In this document: piece by piece, positions 23,478 through 37,084 of the stretch
How positions within the stretch are numbered: the first letter of the stretch is position 1
Layout: each line of letters opens with the position of its first letter
Assembly (NCBI GenBank): GCA_007644065.1
Contig: VJWN01000023.1
Location: forward strand, 383,434 to 447,433
Source: Margaritispora aquatica
Taxonomy: Eukaryota > Ascomycota > Leotiomycetes > Helotiales > Discinellaceae
Direction of reading: 5' to 3'
Length of the DNA: 64,000 bases
Translations under genes and position numbers: made by a program
Notes under the pieces: model-generated
Told to the model about the DNA's origin: nothing
What the model saw: the letters and a program-made list of their open reading frames with translations, nothing else
Database searches by the model: none

Positions 23478-25292
23478 CTAATTACCATTGATGATAGAAT
23501 CTATAACTGCGACTGTATCCATCAAAGCTTCATCCTGATGTTTAAACCCAACAATTTGAACAGCAACTGGTGCGTTCTTGTAGTCTTTCGGACCCGTGTC
23601 TACAAATCGTCAGCTCACATTCGTAAAGTTCAAAGGCGAAGAGGAAATCGGTGCTTACACAGGCCATAAAGTTTCTCATCATCAGCACCATACTTCGCAT
23701 TTCCTAAATCATTCACAATATCACACTCTCTCACCTTATCCGTAGGAATCACAACAGCAGGATAGTCGAGATAATTCCACAGCCCTGTGTACGTGATCGA
23801 GCTCCATGTATCGAGAGGAAGAGCGGTATGAGGTGCCGGTGGCATCAAGATCGCATCAATATCATTGTCTTTGAACAAAGCGAGGTATTGTTTCGCGGCT
23901 TCGGCACGACGGACGTTGAGTTCAAAGTACTCTCCAAGTGTGCGCTTGGCTCCTCGTACTGCTTGGAAGAGGCCGAGCTTCTCGAGGGAGGGAATAAGTG
24001 GCTCGCCTGTACGTTCGAATTGTTCGTAGTAGTACTTCAAACCGTTTGTGTTAGCTTTGCTCGCTTTTTTTTTTGGGTAGGAGGACTTACATCGCTCCCC
24101 AGCAAAGTGTAATAGCTGAGCAGATCCTGGTAATGCTCCTTTACACTTGGCAACTTCAGAGAAACAAGCTCAACCCTCCCACTTTCCTTCAAAAGCCCAA
24201 CTGCCTTCTCCAACCCCCTCCTCATAGGTGGCGTAGGCGTATAAACGCCATCATCCTCCACAACCGCAATTCTCATCTTCTTCTTACACTCAGCACCAAC
24301 CCATGGTACGGACAAAATATCACTGTCATACTTCCAACTGCCAGCTTGCATCACAACTTTCAAAAACATCGCACAATCCCTCGCTGAAGTTGCCATCGGC
24401 CCCGCACTCGACCTCACGCCCTCCATGCCCATACCAGGCACATTCAAATCTCTCACTCCTCCATGTGGCACGAGACCGACGCTTGTTCGCATACCATAAA
24501 TCCCATTGCACATGGCAGGCACACGAATGCTGCCTCCAATGTCGGTCCCTACACCCAAGATACTTCCCCTCAACGCAATCAACGCGCCCTCGCCGCCCGT
24601 GCTGCCTCCAGCTGTCAGGGCCAGATTGCGTGGATTCAACGTACGACCAAAAATATTGTTATCGCTGTCACCCGTCATGATCGATTGCGGGAGGTTCGTC
24701 TTGCAGTACAGCACGGCGCCGAGATCGAGGAGCAGGGCTGCGAGGGCGCTGTTCTCCTTGGCTGGGAGACCAACGTAGCAGCCTAGACCGGTAGAAGTGT
24801 CGCTACCGGCGATGGCGAAGCTGTCTTTCAGGGAAATGGGGAGACCCCAAAGTGGAGGAAGGGGTGTGGAAGGGTTCGCGAGACGGTGCTTGTCGAGCTC
24901 CCGGGCACGGGCGATGGCTTCCTCAAAGAGGATCTCGGTAAGACAATTGACCTGTTGGTCAAGATTTCAGTACTTTATTCTTGGGATGGATATTGATATT
25001 GTGAACGAACCAGTTGCTGCGCAATAGCAGCTCGCTTGCAGAATGCAACAGTCACTTGTTCTGCCGACCAGACTCCTGACTTGAGTTTCTCAAGAACTGC
25101 CGTGGCATCGTAGTTCGATGTAATCTCACATTCTATTTCGGTTAGAATGCCACAGGTGACTGGGACTTCAAGCAAATCGATAGAATTATGAAATGTGGCG
25201 TTGGGGATCAGCCACTCCTTGGCGATTTTGCTGCTTCGTTCAAGCTGTTTCTCGGCAGCGAGCATGCGATAATCTTTGAAAGCAGAGGCCAT
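23478..25292 (-). CDS. amidase (acetamidase-like, amidase signature family), 546 aa
   Basis: Four exons: 25292..25011, 24951..24091, 24034..23659, 23599..23478, with introns of 59, 56 and 59 bp. All phases agree and the product ends at TAG 23478-23480. The catalytic Ser-cisSer-Lys triad is visible: Lys136 in PISLKDSF, Ser211 in AGGSTGGEGA and Ser235 in GTDIGGSIRVP. The 24-residue Ser-Ser spacing is that of the family. The second Ser of the usual GGSSGG is Thr, which is tolerated. The enzyme hydrolyses a carboxamide to acid plus ammonia; the overall look is of fungal acetamidases or general amidases, but the substrate cannot be read from sequence. The ATG at 25292 (context CATCATGGCC) was preferred over the one at 25367. 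Intron 1 has a weak donor, GTTCGT. Confidence 0.85.
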
Positions 25293-25967
25293 GATGGTTT
25301 TAAGATCAAGTTTCAAGATCAAGTAATATGATTGAAGATGGAAGGAATGCTTTGTATTGCTGGACATGCATACGCCTTATTATACCTTTGGGCCAAGACT
25401 TCCGTGTCATTGAGCTCATTTAAAAAGAGAGATTTGTCGAACGTACACAATTATCAGTGATACCACCTAAGCTAACAGAAGTATCCGGTTCCGGTTCCGA
25501 TTGGAACAGTAAGAAGTTAAGCCGTCTTCCAGGACTAGCTGAGGAGGCTTATGAGCAATGCTCACGGACCCACAGTTGAGAGAAACAACCCTCCGGTCAA
25601 CCTTCCGGTCGGTCTCAACAGCTCAACAGATTGCAAGCAAGGTATTCATACGTCTCTATGACGGTGTAGATACCCCTAGACGCTCAATGAAAGCCCTATT
25701 CGCGAATTAAAACGGCTGACGAGCTAAATTTTGGAAAATTTGTGCTTAGTACTGACCACCGTGTACAAAACCCTCCGGTCGACTCCACCTTTTAAGCGAG
25801 CTGTCACGTTTTATGTTCAAATTGAAATGTTCTTCTAGGATTGATTGACTGATGATTAGTGTTTTTGGCTTAAATGAATCTTTTATTTTTCAGTCTGTTC
25901 ACTCTCACTAGAATTATCATTCTACAACGAGCCTGACACGATATCCTACCATCCTACACCCAAACCT
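25293..25967. other. intergenic with short CCGGTT / CCCTCCGGTC repeats
   Basis: About 675 bp. It contains a CCGGTTCCGGTTCCG tandem near 25490 and two copies of AACCCTCCGGTC near 25588 and 25769. No gene is recognised. It separates the amidase promoter from the 3' end of the DUF3638 gene. Confidence 0.4.
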
Positions 25968-28900
25968 TCATGACTGAAACTCATCCTCCGAGATCAACTC
26001 CCCATTGAGAATCATTCCCATATGCGACATAGCAAAACTCTGCCCCTTACGTCTCATCGCCACAATCCTTCTCAAAAACTCCACGGGACTCTTCTCAAAT
26101 GGACTCTCTTTCCTTCCTGCACCCTTACTCGATGACACAACAAACCCATCTGATCTAACCACCTCATCTCCCTTTGGAGCCTTAGAGCTTAGTCCGAGGA
26201 AAGCACATACAGCCTTATACTCAGCATAGTCCTTGATATACAACTGACCGGCAAACAAATTCAGCTGGCGAGTGACAGAAGGTGGTACCCAATCTGGTGA
26301 TAGAGACGGGACAGGGCAGAAATTGAGGTTTTCCAATGAGACCACGGCGTCGTTGAGATAAGGAGTGTATACATGTAGATTGACGTACTTTGAATTGCGG
26401 ATTTCAGGCATGAGTAGTTGTACCTCATAGGGGCTGACAATCAGAAGAGTTGGTGGCTTATTTCGGGTGCTAATGATCCACTGTACCGGTCGCAGGTAAG
26501 AGTCCATACCATCGGTTGTCTGAATAGTCTTGGCGAAGTCTTCTGTAACAAGCAACTCTCCAGGCCAGTTAGGGTCGTAAAATGCGCGCGCAGTGGTATT
26601 AACAAGAGTTCCAAACGCAGACTTGAACGCAGTAGACAGCGACTTGACAGCTCCCGTGGTGACTAACAACTGCACATCTTGATGCAGAGTATGCTTGAGT
26701 GGCTTCGCTGCGGGTGGCAGCTCGACCTCCTGCTCTCTTTCATTCTCTGGACTGAGCTCACGCTCCTGCTCTTCGTGCAAAGCTGCGGTACCAAAAGATG
26801 ATACATCAAATTCTTTGCATCTAGTACGAATATCCGCCAGCTGCTGTTGATGACCTGGAAGTGATGCATCCAGATTTCCATGTAAGACTACTCGTTCGGC
26901 GGACTCTGAACCTCCACCTCCATATCTCTCCTGTAGAGATTGGGATTCTGGTTCAAGCAAGAATTCGGAAAGATGGTTTGAGACTTGGTGTTCTGCGTTG
27001 AGGAACGGCTGTGAGCATGCTTCGAGGCGACGCTGGTGTCTTAGTCCTTGAGTAGCCCAAAGAGGGATGTTCTTTCTAGAATATGAGCAGGTGTTTGCCA
27101 TGCACCATTCGAGTACATTAGCAACATTGATCTTCGAGTGGTTATTACCGCTGTGGTTCCGAATCTTGTCCTGAATTTCGGATGAGCCGCAAAAGACAAC
27201 AGATTGTCCTTGACCAAGCTTTCTCAGTCGCATGCAAGCTATAGATTATTATCAGTATTGAAATGTATGGATTCAAAGAACAGCAGCTATTACCTTGTGC
27301 AAGTCGGTCCTTGTTGAGTTTTGGTCCTAGTGTCACAATTGCGCGATAGTCAGCTGGCAATTTCAGATCAGTGCCCCTGGTATGAAACTCATCGAGGTAA
27401 ACTAGACATTGATCCATTTGCTTCAGATATGGCGACACGTGTAACGCCTCCTTCGAACCATCGCGGTTCAGGACACAAAGCTCATTATGAGCATCAAAGA
27501 AAACCACAGCCTGTGCATCGGCAAGGGAAGTTTTCAAGAGCCACAAGTGGGCCATCTCCTCATTTTGCAAATCCAGTACTTGTGCTCCGACATCTAGGAT
27601 AACTCTGGCTGATGGCGAAACCGAGGAAGCAATTTTGATGAGTACTTCGGCATCGAGAAATCCATCAGCCGAAACATCACTGACATCGACAACAGTGTTC
27701 TCAGGTCTCAACAAACATCCAAGAACTGCAGCATTTGTCGAAAGTTGCTGGGGCAAGTCGCATTGATTGATAGAAAGGGGCAGAATATATCTACTATCGT
27801 TGGTCCCACTGAAGCCTGTGGTGGGGTGGCGCTTCTCCCGTGCGATATCCCAACCGGAAGATGAGAGCTTGCTTGGGAACTCTTTCATTTCTGCTGGAAA
27901 GACTACAGTGGACAGGTAAAAGTCAATCACCCTCACAACGAAGCGTAACGATGGGAAAACTTCCCTTTCACATTGTCCAGTGTTGCGCAGATTGATACCA
28001 TTAATGTGTCTGAAGGCATCTGGAAGATCGGGGGCATCTCTCACCCACAATCCATACTCTCGAGCGGCATTATCAGACTGTACCAAATTCTCAAGACAAG
28101 TATACAATTGTTGATTGGTGAGGCCGGCATAGTAGTATGATAGACAGGTTAGAACAATTGTTGCGTCAGGGTGACTGAATTCTGCTCGTGGTGCAGGTGT
28201 ATCTTTTGCGTGATAAGGCACCGCAAGCATGGTTCTAGATGGATCGAGGCCATATTGAACACGCCAGCGCTTCTGCTCGAGGCAGAATCTGAGCACCCCC
28301 ATAGCAAAAAGCCCCTTGAGTAGTAAGAGAGCCTGCTTGAGAGACTGGGAACCAGCGGAAAACCGATCGAGTGACTTTTGTGCAGCGGTAGTCCATGAAG
28401 GGTTTAATAGAAACATTTCAAGTGCTGTTCGTACTGCTGGAGGAAGTTGCCAAACAGGTACGCCGGGAGCACCTTCCTCGCAGATCTTTCGTGCCACAAT
28501 TGCCAGCAAGACATTGCCGGCTTCTTCTTGAGTGATTCGGATCTTCGAGAAAGCGCCTTTTCTGGCAGGCAATACTTCTAGACCTTCTGGAAAGCTTTGA
28601 ATTACCTCCTGTGAAGAATGCGCAATAAGATTGAGAACGAACTGAATAATTGTCCATCGATCAGGGCTGAATTGAATTGCGCGTTGTGTGCCCATGGTGT
28701 AGATCAGCTCAAATCGAACACTCAGTATCTCATCGCTTTCATCCAAGATATCTCGTGAGTTTTGTTGCAGCCATTCTTGTGTTTTCACCAAAGTCTTACC
28801 TAGCTCCAAGTTTGGCTCTTCAGCCAACAGGTTTTCGAAACCCATCAACTCAAATGATAGAATGTGTTCGGGTTGCATCAGTACAACGTCCCCAACAAGC

Positions 28901-31900
28901 ATACACTTCTCGAAGAAAGCTTGAATTCGCAGGGCGCTCTTCTGATCTAGCCTCAGGGACCTCGAAATTGGCATGTAGACAATGCGACGATTCAACAAAC
29001 CACCAACCTTCTGTTTCATCAGATGAAACATCTGCATGGCAAGTGGTTTGAGGACAACAACTCGAACGAGTTTCGACTTATCTGCTAGTGCTGCGGCAGC
29101 AATTGGTACAATGACTGATGATTTCCCTTGTCCCATGTTAAGCTGCATGACAGAATTAGAGCCCGAAGTTGGCATCATCATCTCTTGGGCAATCTGAGCT
29201 TGCTCCCTTCGAACTGAAATATTGTTCTCGATTTCCAACAAGAGCCATTCAGGATGTTCCATGGGATCCCAATCTTGATGTCCAGGATTTTGCACTTCCT
29301 TTAACAGATCGGCGCGGTTTCCGGCGGAGGCTACAAGACGCTCTGCTCGTTGAAGTGTCGCCAGGGAGAGTGCGTAATTAAGTATGGCAATTTTCCAAGA
29401 AGATGAGAGTAGTTCTACCTTACTATGGGACAATAGTGCAAGGATACCAGTCTTCGAAGTGCGTGGTAACATGCCGGCTGTCTGTGAGGTAAGCCAATTC
29501 CCAGAGTTCATGGCAACACAGATTTCATTGTAGAGCTGTCTTTCACGGTGCTGTGAATCTCTCAGATTGAATTTCAGCAAGTCAACAAATCCGTCAGGCT
29601 GATCAAGCTGAGTGGACGACGTCTTTAGTAATGCTTCGTAGCTCTTAAGCAGATCGCATGCATATCGCTGACCATGGCCAACTGACGACCGAGATGAGAC
29701 ACGAAGCAACATGTTATTCAGCTCCTCAAAATCACTGCGTGTATCATTGCTTTGAATAGACCAGGAGGTAAGATCGTCTACTTGACAAGGCGTGAGTTGT
29801 GGTGCAGGATTTGTGAAGAGATCGTCGAACTCGATGAGCACTTTCTTTGCTTCGTAATTATCGGCAGGCAACAGAAATGGAGCGTGAGTTGAAGCAATAA
29901 TAGCAGGACTCAGTTTATCCAGGGCAGACTGCATGGCTGAGATATATTCTTTGAATTTCAAGTTATGCCACCATTTTTCGAAGAGAGGAAGCATTTGTTG
30001 AACCGCGCTAGTCACTCCGATATACTTCTTGTAGTTTTCATTTTTAGGTTGGCGAATAGAAGACGAAGGCCACTGAGCGATGATGACCTTAACAAAAGCC
30101 AAGATATTATTCTCCTTGGCAACTTCGAAAAGGCCTTCTTTGCGCTCCTCGGCCTTTTCAGACGATTCAAACAGGAGATTTGTTAATCTGGGCTCGGCAC
30201 TGTTATAATACAGACGACCATGTGATGCTACAATATCAGCCAGCTTCGTGGCTACTGGAGCGTACCCGCTTTTCAGTTGGAACACATCGAAATTAGGGGC
30301 CCGTTGGTGTCGCATTTCTGGAACGGTTGCCATTGCTAACAAGGTTTCTACCAAAGTCTGCTGGGCGTGAGGCGCATATGAAAAAGTAGCCAGCATGAAC
30401 ATGATTTTATATTTGTCCCTCGCTGGCGTACTAGTAGCCATGACTTGCTGGAGACTACAAAATCTCGCTGGGAAAACTTCTGATTCTCGCCCGAGCCACT
30501 TGAGATCGAAAGAAATTGGCAGCTCATTTTTGTCGATGGTTCTCTCAATAGGAGACGCCCATGACTCTATCTCGGAAAGAAGATTAGAGCAAATTGTGAG
30601 ATCTTTAGACCAGCTATCAACAAGACGTGTGGTTCTAAAGACCCTAGCCTCTCTCACTGCGTCAATAGGCCCTTCGCGAGAAGCATATACACTGTCGAAG
30701 CGAGTAGTATACGTTTCTCCGCCAAATCCATCTACTTGGAACGACGAATCGCGGATTGCGGCTCGTTCAAGAAGATCATGGCTGTTAGGTAATATTATGG
30801 AGACCGGATTGGCTTGTTCTTGGAAGACTTGGAGGGAATTGGCATGGTCTAGTATAGACAGAACTGAGCTGTGAAAGGCAGAATGCTGGGATAATGATGG
30901 AAGATCACTCCACTCGACCTGTTGCATTAATCGAATGTGAGATGGGTAATAGGCTCTCTGTGGTGTCAATTTTCCAATCTTCTCCAGCAGTTTAAGGTCC
31001 TCCGCGGTAAGCTCAACAAATGAGCAAGTACCTGCGCTGGACAGGAAGTTGAGAGCTTCTTCCGTGCCAGTTCTGCCAGTGAGCTGATCAGTCAAGCAGT
31101 GGGAAGTCAAGGCATGGAGGTAGATCAGAAACAACCGGCTGTGGAGGTCTCCATTGTCGACAAGTCGCCCAAGCTGATTGTCAATAAGGTAAGCATGGTA
31201 CTTCATACGCAACTCAGGACCTTTTTCGACCATGATACGGACATGGTTGCCATGGCGTGCAAAATTACATTTGCCATCTGGAACCACAACAACGCGAGAA
31301 GAAGCCTCGACTCCTCGCAAAACGAGTTTATGAGCCAGTCCTGTGAGTGCTCCAAATGACTGAATAGGGTCAATCACCATTGATCGAAATTGCTTCGAAG
31401 TTATAGCAGTACTAAGGGAGTTCAGTGAGAAGTCAAGCCTAAACCGAGGTAAATGCATATCCAGCTTTCCTAAGTCGTGGTCAAACACCACATGAATGTT
31501 GGTCATATCTTCCAATGGGCTCAAAACACGAGACACCATTTGCGCAGTAGGACTTCTAACATCAATAAACGCCTTGCCTTCCCGAGAAAGAGTGTAACTT
31601 CGTGCAGCAGTGAGTCTCATATGCCAGTTATCTTCAGATGAAGTCCATGGATTGTTGATTGGACGCCACTCAACGCTCGAAGTATCTAGTCTCAGGAAAT
31701 GTACGTAGTCGCGGATCATTGCAAGTGGGAAGTCTCCTTCCAGCTGGTGGACTGGAACAATCTCACAGATCTCATCATGCTTCTGGCTCCGAATGATAAG
31801 CTCTTTGCCGTGTAATGCAAAATGGATCTTTCTTTAATTAGTATCTCTAGCAAATTCTGCGGGGGGGTATCCAATTTACGTGGTGACCAGAGATTTGAGT

Positions 31901-34900
31901 TTTCGTCTCGAAATCCATCCCACTCATTGTGGAGAGGACAACATCTAACACTTTCTACAACACAAATTTATTAACGATCGAACGTCATCTTAGATTAGTC
32001 TTGACTTACCTGTCCAAAGAGACGTTGATAAGCTAGATGCGCTTCATATTCTCTTGGTAGTCTGGTGAGTGGCAGCCCGTTGACCAGGAAGCTACCTGTA
32101 ATCAGATTGAAGTGAAGTCTCCTAGCAGTTCGACCCCCCTCTACCGAAGTAGTCGTTGTAAGCCATCTATCATCAGGAGCAGGCAAAGCGCCCCATGAAG
32201 AGCCGGGGCGATATCCTTCCCACAATTGTTGAATCGCATGGTCAATGCCTTCCGGATTAGTGACAATTCTGTAGCGAAATTCGGTTTCGAGCATGTGGGT
32301 GAGTCTTGTAAAGCGGCGGAACAAGGCTTGAATTGGCGCGGGCAACTGGAAGAGTTTAGCAGGACAATGATCATGAATCTTAACCGAGCATTCTACGAGC
32401 ACGGCAATATCATGAGCTGAACCGAGAACGTCTGAGATGAACCGTCGATCGACATTGAATGCACCATGGCAGGTCAATGCCATTTCTAGAACTCTAAGCT
32501 TCAGTAAGCTTAGTTCTTCTTCATCGTGTGTCTCGTGCATAAGCATTGCGACTTCTCGAGTCCATCGAAGTGATACATTGCGAGCCCTCCTCAATAGGAG
32601 CAGCGACTTCTGTTGAACTATCTTACGAGTAGTTAAAGAGAGCAATCGTGTTGCAATAACAATAAATGTGCGAAGCGCAACGGCACCCTGCCAGTTTCCT
32701 TCCACCGAACTCAATGCGTCATCTAACGTCGAGACGAGAGTCAAACCAAAATCCAACTCTTGAAGATCAAAATGCGACTGCCTTAGAATGGATACATCCC
32801 TGTCTGCTTTGCCAGTTTGCCATGCTGTTTGAAGAAGGAGTGTGTGCGTCTCTTCAAGATTGAAATTCAGAACACAGGGAATGAGCTCACGGGCAATGTT
32901 GCGCCACTGAAGTCGACAACCGGAGCGCAACGAGGCAAATGCATAGAATTCATGGAGATTGAGCGACTTTGGACATTCTGATTGTAGTGCCAGAATCTCG
33001 TTTGATGTGTGCGTTGTTTCGTTGACTGCAAACTGCAAATGTTTGTAGGATTCCGCAGACAGTTGCAAGGTACAGAGTCTTCGGATATCACATCTGTCAA
33101 GAAGCTCTTTTGACCATCGTAATGACTTGGAATCATACATAGTATAGGACAGCCCATTATTCACGCAAACGTTGGCCTCCGTCGCTTCAGATACTAGCAT
33201 ATTTCTGTAGTGAGCAACAAGAAACGATTTCGAGATAGATGCAAGCTCCAGCCTTGCAGACTCCGAAGAGAAGTATTTAGCGAGTCCATTGAATGTTTTC
33301 ATTGTGTATATTTTATTTTTTCCGGATTGTTGAGATCCTTGCTGTTTGGGTGCGAGAAAATCAACGAGCAGGTGGTAGGTTGCATCCCTCCAAAAGACTA
33401 TGTCCTTCGGCACATCTAGTTCGAAGACCGCAGATTTCACTGCCAGTTCTCCGTTAGGCAACGGCCACTCATGCACATCAATTCTAAGCTCTCTTGCCTG
33501 TGCCGCCAATCTACACTTCTCACACGAGTAGCTATGAGAAGTAATTTGTCTGCCCCTGCGCCAACCGGTCCAATATTCGCAAGCTTTTGAGTTTGCCACC
33601 CTCATAAGATCCAGGCGTTGTTGTCTCAATTGTGCTAATTCGGACTTTTTGCTTTCACGAGCGTTACGAGCAGCGGCCTCGATCTTGACCCGTAGAGCTT
33701 GATGGTGTGACGATTGGTCGTAAAACTGGACAGCAAAACTGTCCTGAATAGCGATGCCTTTAAACATAGAAGGTCTTGTTGATCTCGTTCTCTCATAAAC
33801 ATACTCCTCGATTTTTTCCAATCGTTGCAATTGAGACATTCGAGGAAGTAGCAACGATTCGAAAAGCGCCATAGGAAACTCAGGACTATAGTGGCTTAAC
33901 AAGGAGTATTGTAAAATTGCGCATTTGTCAAGTGCCACCCACAGATCCATTAGGTTAAGAATCATCAAAGAAAGTGACTCGGGATCATTTGAGTAGATAG
34001 AGATTGCATATGTACCATAGAGTTTTATCAAACCTGCCAAATATTTGCAAGAGCTTTGAGATTGCTTGTTGGTTTCAAGCCATGGGGAAAGCTGATTTTC
34101 AATCCAGAGTTCGATATCAGCAAGATATAGACGCTGCTCAGATTCATCCGCTACCAAGCTCAATGATGGGAACACGGAGCTAGATTGCTCAATTCGCCGG
34201 CGGCAGCCTGGTTTGAACTCAGTAAAGTTTTTGGTTGTCGTGATACGGGTGGAAACAAGGTCGATGTAAGGTTGCAGCTTTTCAAGGCTGAGGATTGTAT
34301 CGCTGGCAAAATCAAGAGTCAATGGGTGCCATCCCTTTTGTGTTCCAAATGGATCTACGTGTGACTCTAAGAGAGCCCATCGCTTTTTCAATTCCTTCCG
34401 AGTACTCATAATTGCGTCTTCCACATGGTGAGTCCAGGATTGTGGAATTTCAAGTTTGAGCTTCAGCATACGACGACTGATTTTTGCAGACATTATCTTG
34501 AGCTGCTCGCTTCGGACACGAGAAGTCAAAGACAATCTCAAGATATGGGCCATGAAGAATACCATGAATGATTTGTAGATGATGTGGCTGTCGTCGTTAA
34601 CTTGCACTAGGCTTGTCTGAAGGGCAACTCGTAAAAGTAACCACAGAGGAGATCTCCGCCACGGTGTGCGAACATCGTTCCACATAACTTCTTCTCTTGT
34701 ACGCTTGAATATGCGAATCACGTCCCCGGGTTGACCGATCCCACGTAGCACCCCAGCCAACATTTCTGTCACAAACTTGGGATGTATAGTATCTCTATCT
34801 TCCGGCAATTTGTTCCCTGCCTTTGAGGTGATTGGCAGTACCTCCTGTGGTGTTTCTACATCCAACGTACAGATAGTGTGAACCAGCGCACTTCGAAATG

Positions 34901-35414
34901 AAGGATCGAAGATTCTTTCTAGACTGAGTGCAATCGCCGGGCCTGGGAAACAACGACGAAGTCGTCCTTTGGTAGACACAACGGCGTTGTTCGTCGGAGA
35001 CAGCTCGAAAGACTCAACAGAAATTTGGGTCTGTAAGCAGCGAATCACAATTGCAGCGTTTTGGCCACGAATGTGTATAGCAAGAACATCTGTGTATTGT
35101 CAGCAAGGAGTAAGATTGCCAACAGGGATATCTTGACCTTGCGTTTGCATCGATACAAGAGCTTTCTCGAGGATTGCTGGAACAAGACAGCCAAATGTGT
35201 CCCTCATTTGCAACATGTTCTTCAGCATCTTGGCACAGGCAGACCACCTTGAGCTTTCGAAAGCTGAAAGATAAGGTTGGAAAGATGACCAGGCTCCAAC
35301 ACATACTGCTACCAATTCAGCATCATTTGCATAGGAGCCATCATCACCTTTGGGTAGTTGAGGTGGCAGAAAAACATGGTTGAATATGTATGACAAATGC
35401 TGAAGCTGCGACAT
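25968..35414 (-). CDS. giant DUF6606-DUF3638-DUF3645 protein, 3078 aa
   Basis: Five exons: 35414..35138, 35089..32010, 31954..31880, 31827..27294, 27238..25968. Introns are 48, 55, 52 and 55 bp; exon sum is 9237 nt and every junction keeps phase. The N-terminus (YIFNHVFLPPQLPKGDD) matches DUF6606. The central region carries the DUF3638 hallmark NMGQGKSSVIVPI, a P-loop-like motif at about residue 2042. The DUF3645 segment follows (LDEFHTRGTDLKLP near 2620, then RLAQ-ACMRLRKLGQGQSVVF across the last intron). Proteins of this architecture are often labelled ubiquitinyl hydrolases, with limited experimental support. A Cys-rich KCRLAAQ region and long helical stretches occupy the middle. Intron 1 has a weak donor (GTCAAG) and intron 3 an AAAG acceptor, so those junctions are less certain. 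A role in ATP-dependent protein handling is inference. Confidence 0.85.
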
Positions 35415-36403
35415 TTTGGCAAGATCGGTTGAGTCTGCAAGTTATGTCCAGTACAGAGTCCTACGAAATTAAGGACCAAGAAGATGAGAACCTAACTATA
35501 GAGTATGGCATTGAGCTCTCTAGAAAGGGCGGATGAATTTGCGCGGCTCTGAAATGGTGAAAGTGCTTGAGCGTGTGGCAGAGGGAATGTTCGGCGTCCA
35601 AAGCCAAATCGAGATTGAGGGGAATGAATTTAGGGAAGACTTTGAGTGAAAGAAAACTTCGATTTGCTAGAATTGTAGGGAAAAAGTCAGAACAGCAAAG
35701 AATGCGATGGAGATGGATTTTGGGGATGTTGGTGAGCTGTGTAGGATGTAGCAATATATGCAACCTCCTCCCCTTGGCGGACTGCCTTTCCAAGGACCAC
35801 CACAAGCCTGACTAACTCTGTCAAATTTGAATTCTTGCAAGAACAATGGAATTGAACATGATGCTCTCTTGTGGTGTTCCGGATCATTCAGCTGTATTTA
35901 AAGTTTACACCCAGTAGACCTATCAATTGAAGGTCGTGTAACCTTGGCGCATTGAGCTGAGTTCTTATCACACTGCAGTTTTATGACTTATCCTATGATT
36001 CTACTCTTAGTGCTGCAGACTCCTAGTAAAGTGTTTGGATATAGCTCTCGACTGCGGTAGAAAGCTTTTCAGACCTTGCAATATCACTCTGCTCACTTAC
36101 TACTATTTCACGTGATTCTTTACCATTGGCTTTGCAAATGGGAAGTCCTCTTTCATATCAAAGATAGTAGAAAGTATGTGCTTATTGTGCTCCGTTGAAA
36201 GCCAGATTTTAATCCCTGGTGCTCTTTGGTGCTTTCAAATCCGTTTGTACATCGTCGTTGTACACTATCGAGTCTATAATATACAGTATTAAAGGGTCGT
36301 CTCGCCATGGCAGATCTCATGAAGAGTTGTTGGCGATTGGGTTCGTCTCGAGGATGAAGTCGTGAAGGTAGGATAGTTTGAATATGTTCCCCCTCCCCTA
36401 TTA
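35415..36403. other. intergenic, promoter of giant gene
   Basis: About 990 bp between the start of the DUF3638 gene and the stop of the next leftward gene. Short frames on both strands have no recognisable content. Confidence 0.45.
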
Positions 36404-37084
36404 TCACTTCTTCTCGTCCTTCGTTAGATGGTCATCCAAGCCCTCCTTTGTTGCCTTTCGCTCGGCCAGAGCCCTCTCGTCCGTCTCCTTAACCTCCTCA
36501 TTCTTATCCTTCCCCCAACTCCAAACCTCCCATATTTGATCCATAATCAGGCCGCCATACCCCCTCCCATCCTCCAACGCCTCCTTCTCCCTCTGATCCC
36601 TCTTGGCCTTCCAATCTTCGCCCTCACCACCCAACCAAACCCTCTCCAGCACTCCCTTCTTCCCGGCCTCCTCCTCCGCCCTCCTCTTCCCTTCTAACTC
36701 CTTTAATACGCCCTCCTTCTCCTTCTCTACCACAAACGCCGCTAGGGTCCCGTTCTGTGCTGCTTCCCTCCGTGCCTTCTCCTCTCGCAATCGCGTCTGC
36801 ATTTCTCGTGCCTTGGGAGGCAAGGGCTGTGTGGCGGATTCGGTGATCGTAGAAACGCGATTGCTGAAGCGCTGGACCATCGAAACGCCTGTGTATTCTG
36901 CAGACAACTGGTTGCCGCCGATGAAGGTCCCCGTTAGGAGGGCGAGTGTGTAGGTGTCGAGTTTGCGAGGGGGTAGGAGCATGATTATGGGACACACTAT
37001 CAGGGCTGCGAGGGAGACATTGTGGACGAGTGAGGAGCTGGATGTGGAGATGGGAGAAGGTGGTTGTGATGTAGAAGTTGCCAT
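36404..37084 (-). CDS. small ascomycete membrane protein with charged tail, 226 aa
   Basis: A single exon from ATG 37084. The N-terminal 20 residues are Ser/Pro-rich. Two hydrophobic stretches lie at about residues 22-40 (LAALIVCPIIMLL) and 44-60, followed by a PPRKLDTYTLALLTGTF turn. From about residue 85 onward the protein is very rich in Glu, Lys and Arg and predicted helical, probably a coiled coil. It ends in WSWGKDKNEEVK and a lysine-rich tail. Similar ascomycete proteins are sometimes labelled rhomboid family, but the GxSG and catalytic His motifs are absent, so that label is not supported. A mitochondrial or ER membrane scaffold is possible; function unknown. The codon pattern supports coding over the overlapping opposite frame. 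Confidence 0.7.
   Translation of the reverse strand: MATSTSQPPSPISTSSSSLVHNVSLAALIVCPIIMLLPPRKLDTYTLALLTGTFIGGNQLSAEYTGVSMVQRFSNRVSTITESATQPLPPKAREMQTRLREEKARREAAQNGTLAAFVVEKEKEGVLKELEGKRRAEEEAGKKGVLERVWLGGEGEDWKAKRDQREKEALEDGRGYGGLIMDQIWEVWSWGKDKNEEVKETDERALAERKATKEGLDDHLTKDEKK

Noticed and set aside
25440..25580. 5S rRNA-like stretch (contains AGAAGTTAAGCC)
   Set aside because: Only the short AGTTAAGC core resembles 5S rRNA; the remaining helices do not form and the rest does not match fungal 5S.
36404..37084. Rhomboid protease label for the small membrane protein
   Set aside because: No GxSG serine motif and no catalytic histidine; only two hydrophobic segments and a charged tail.
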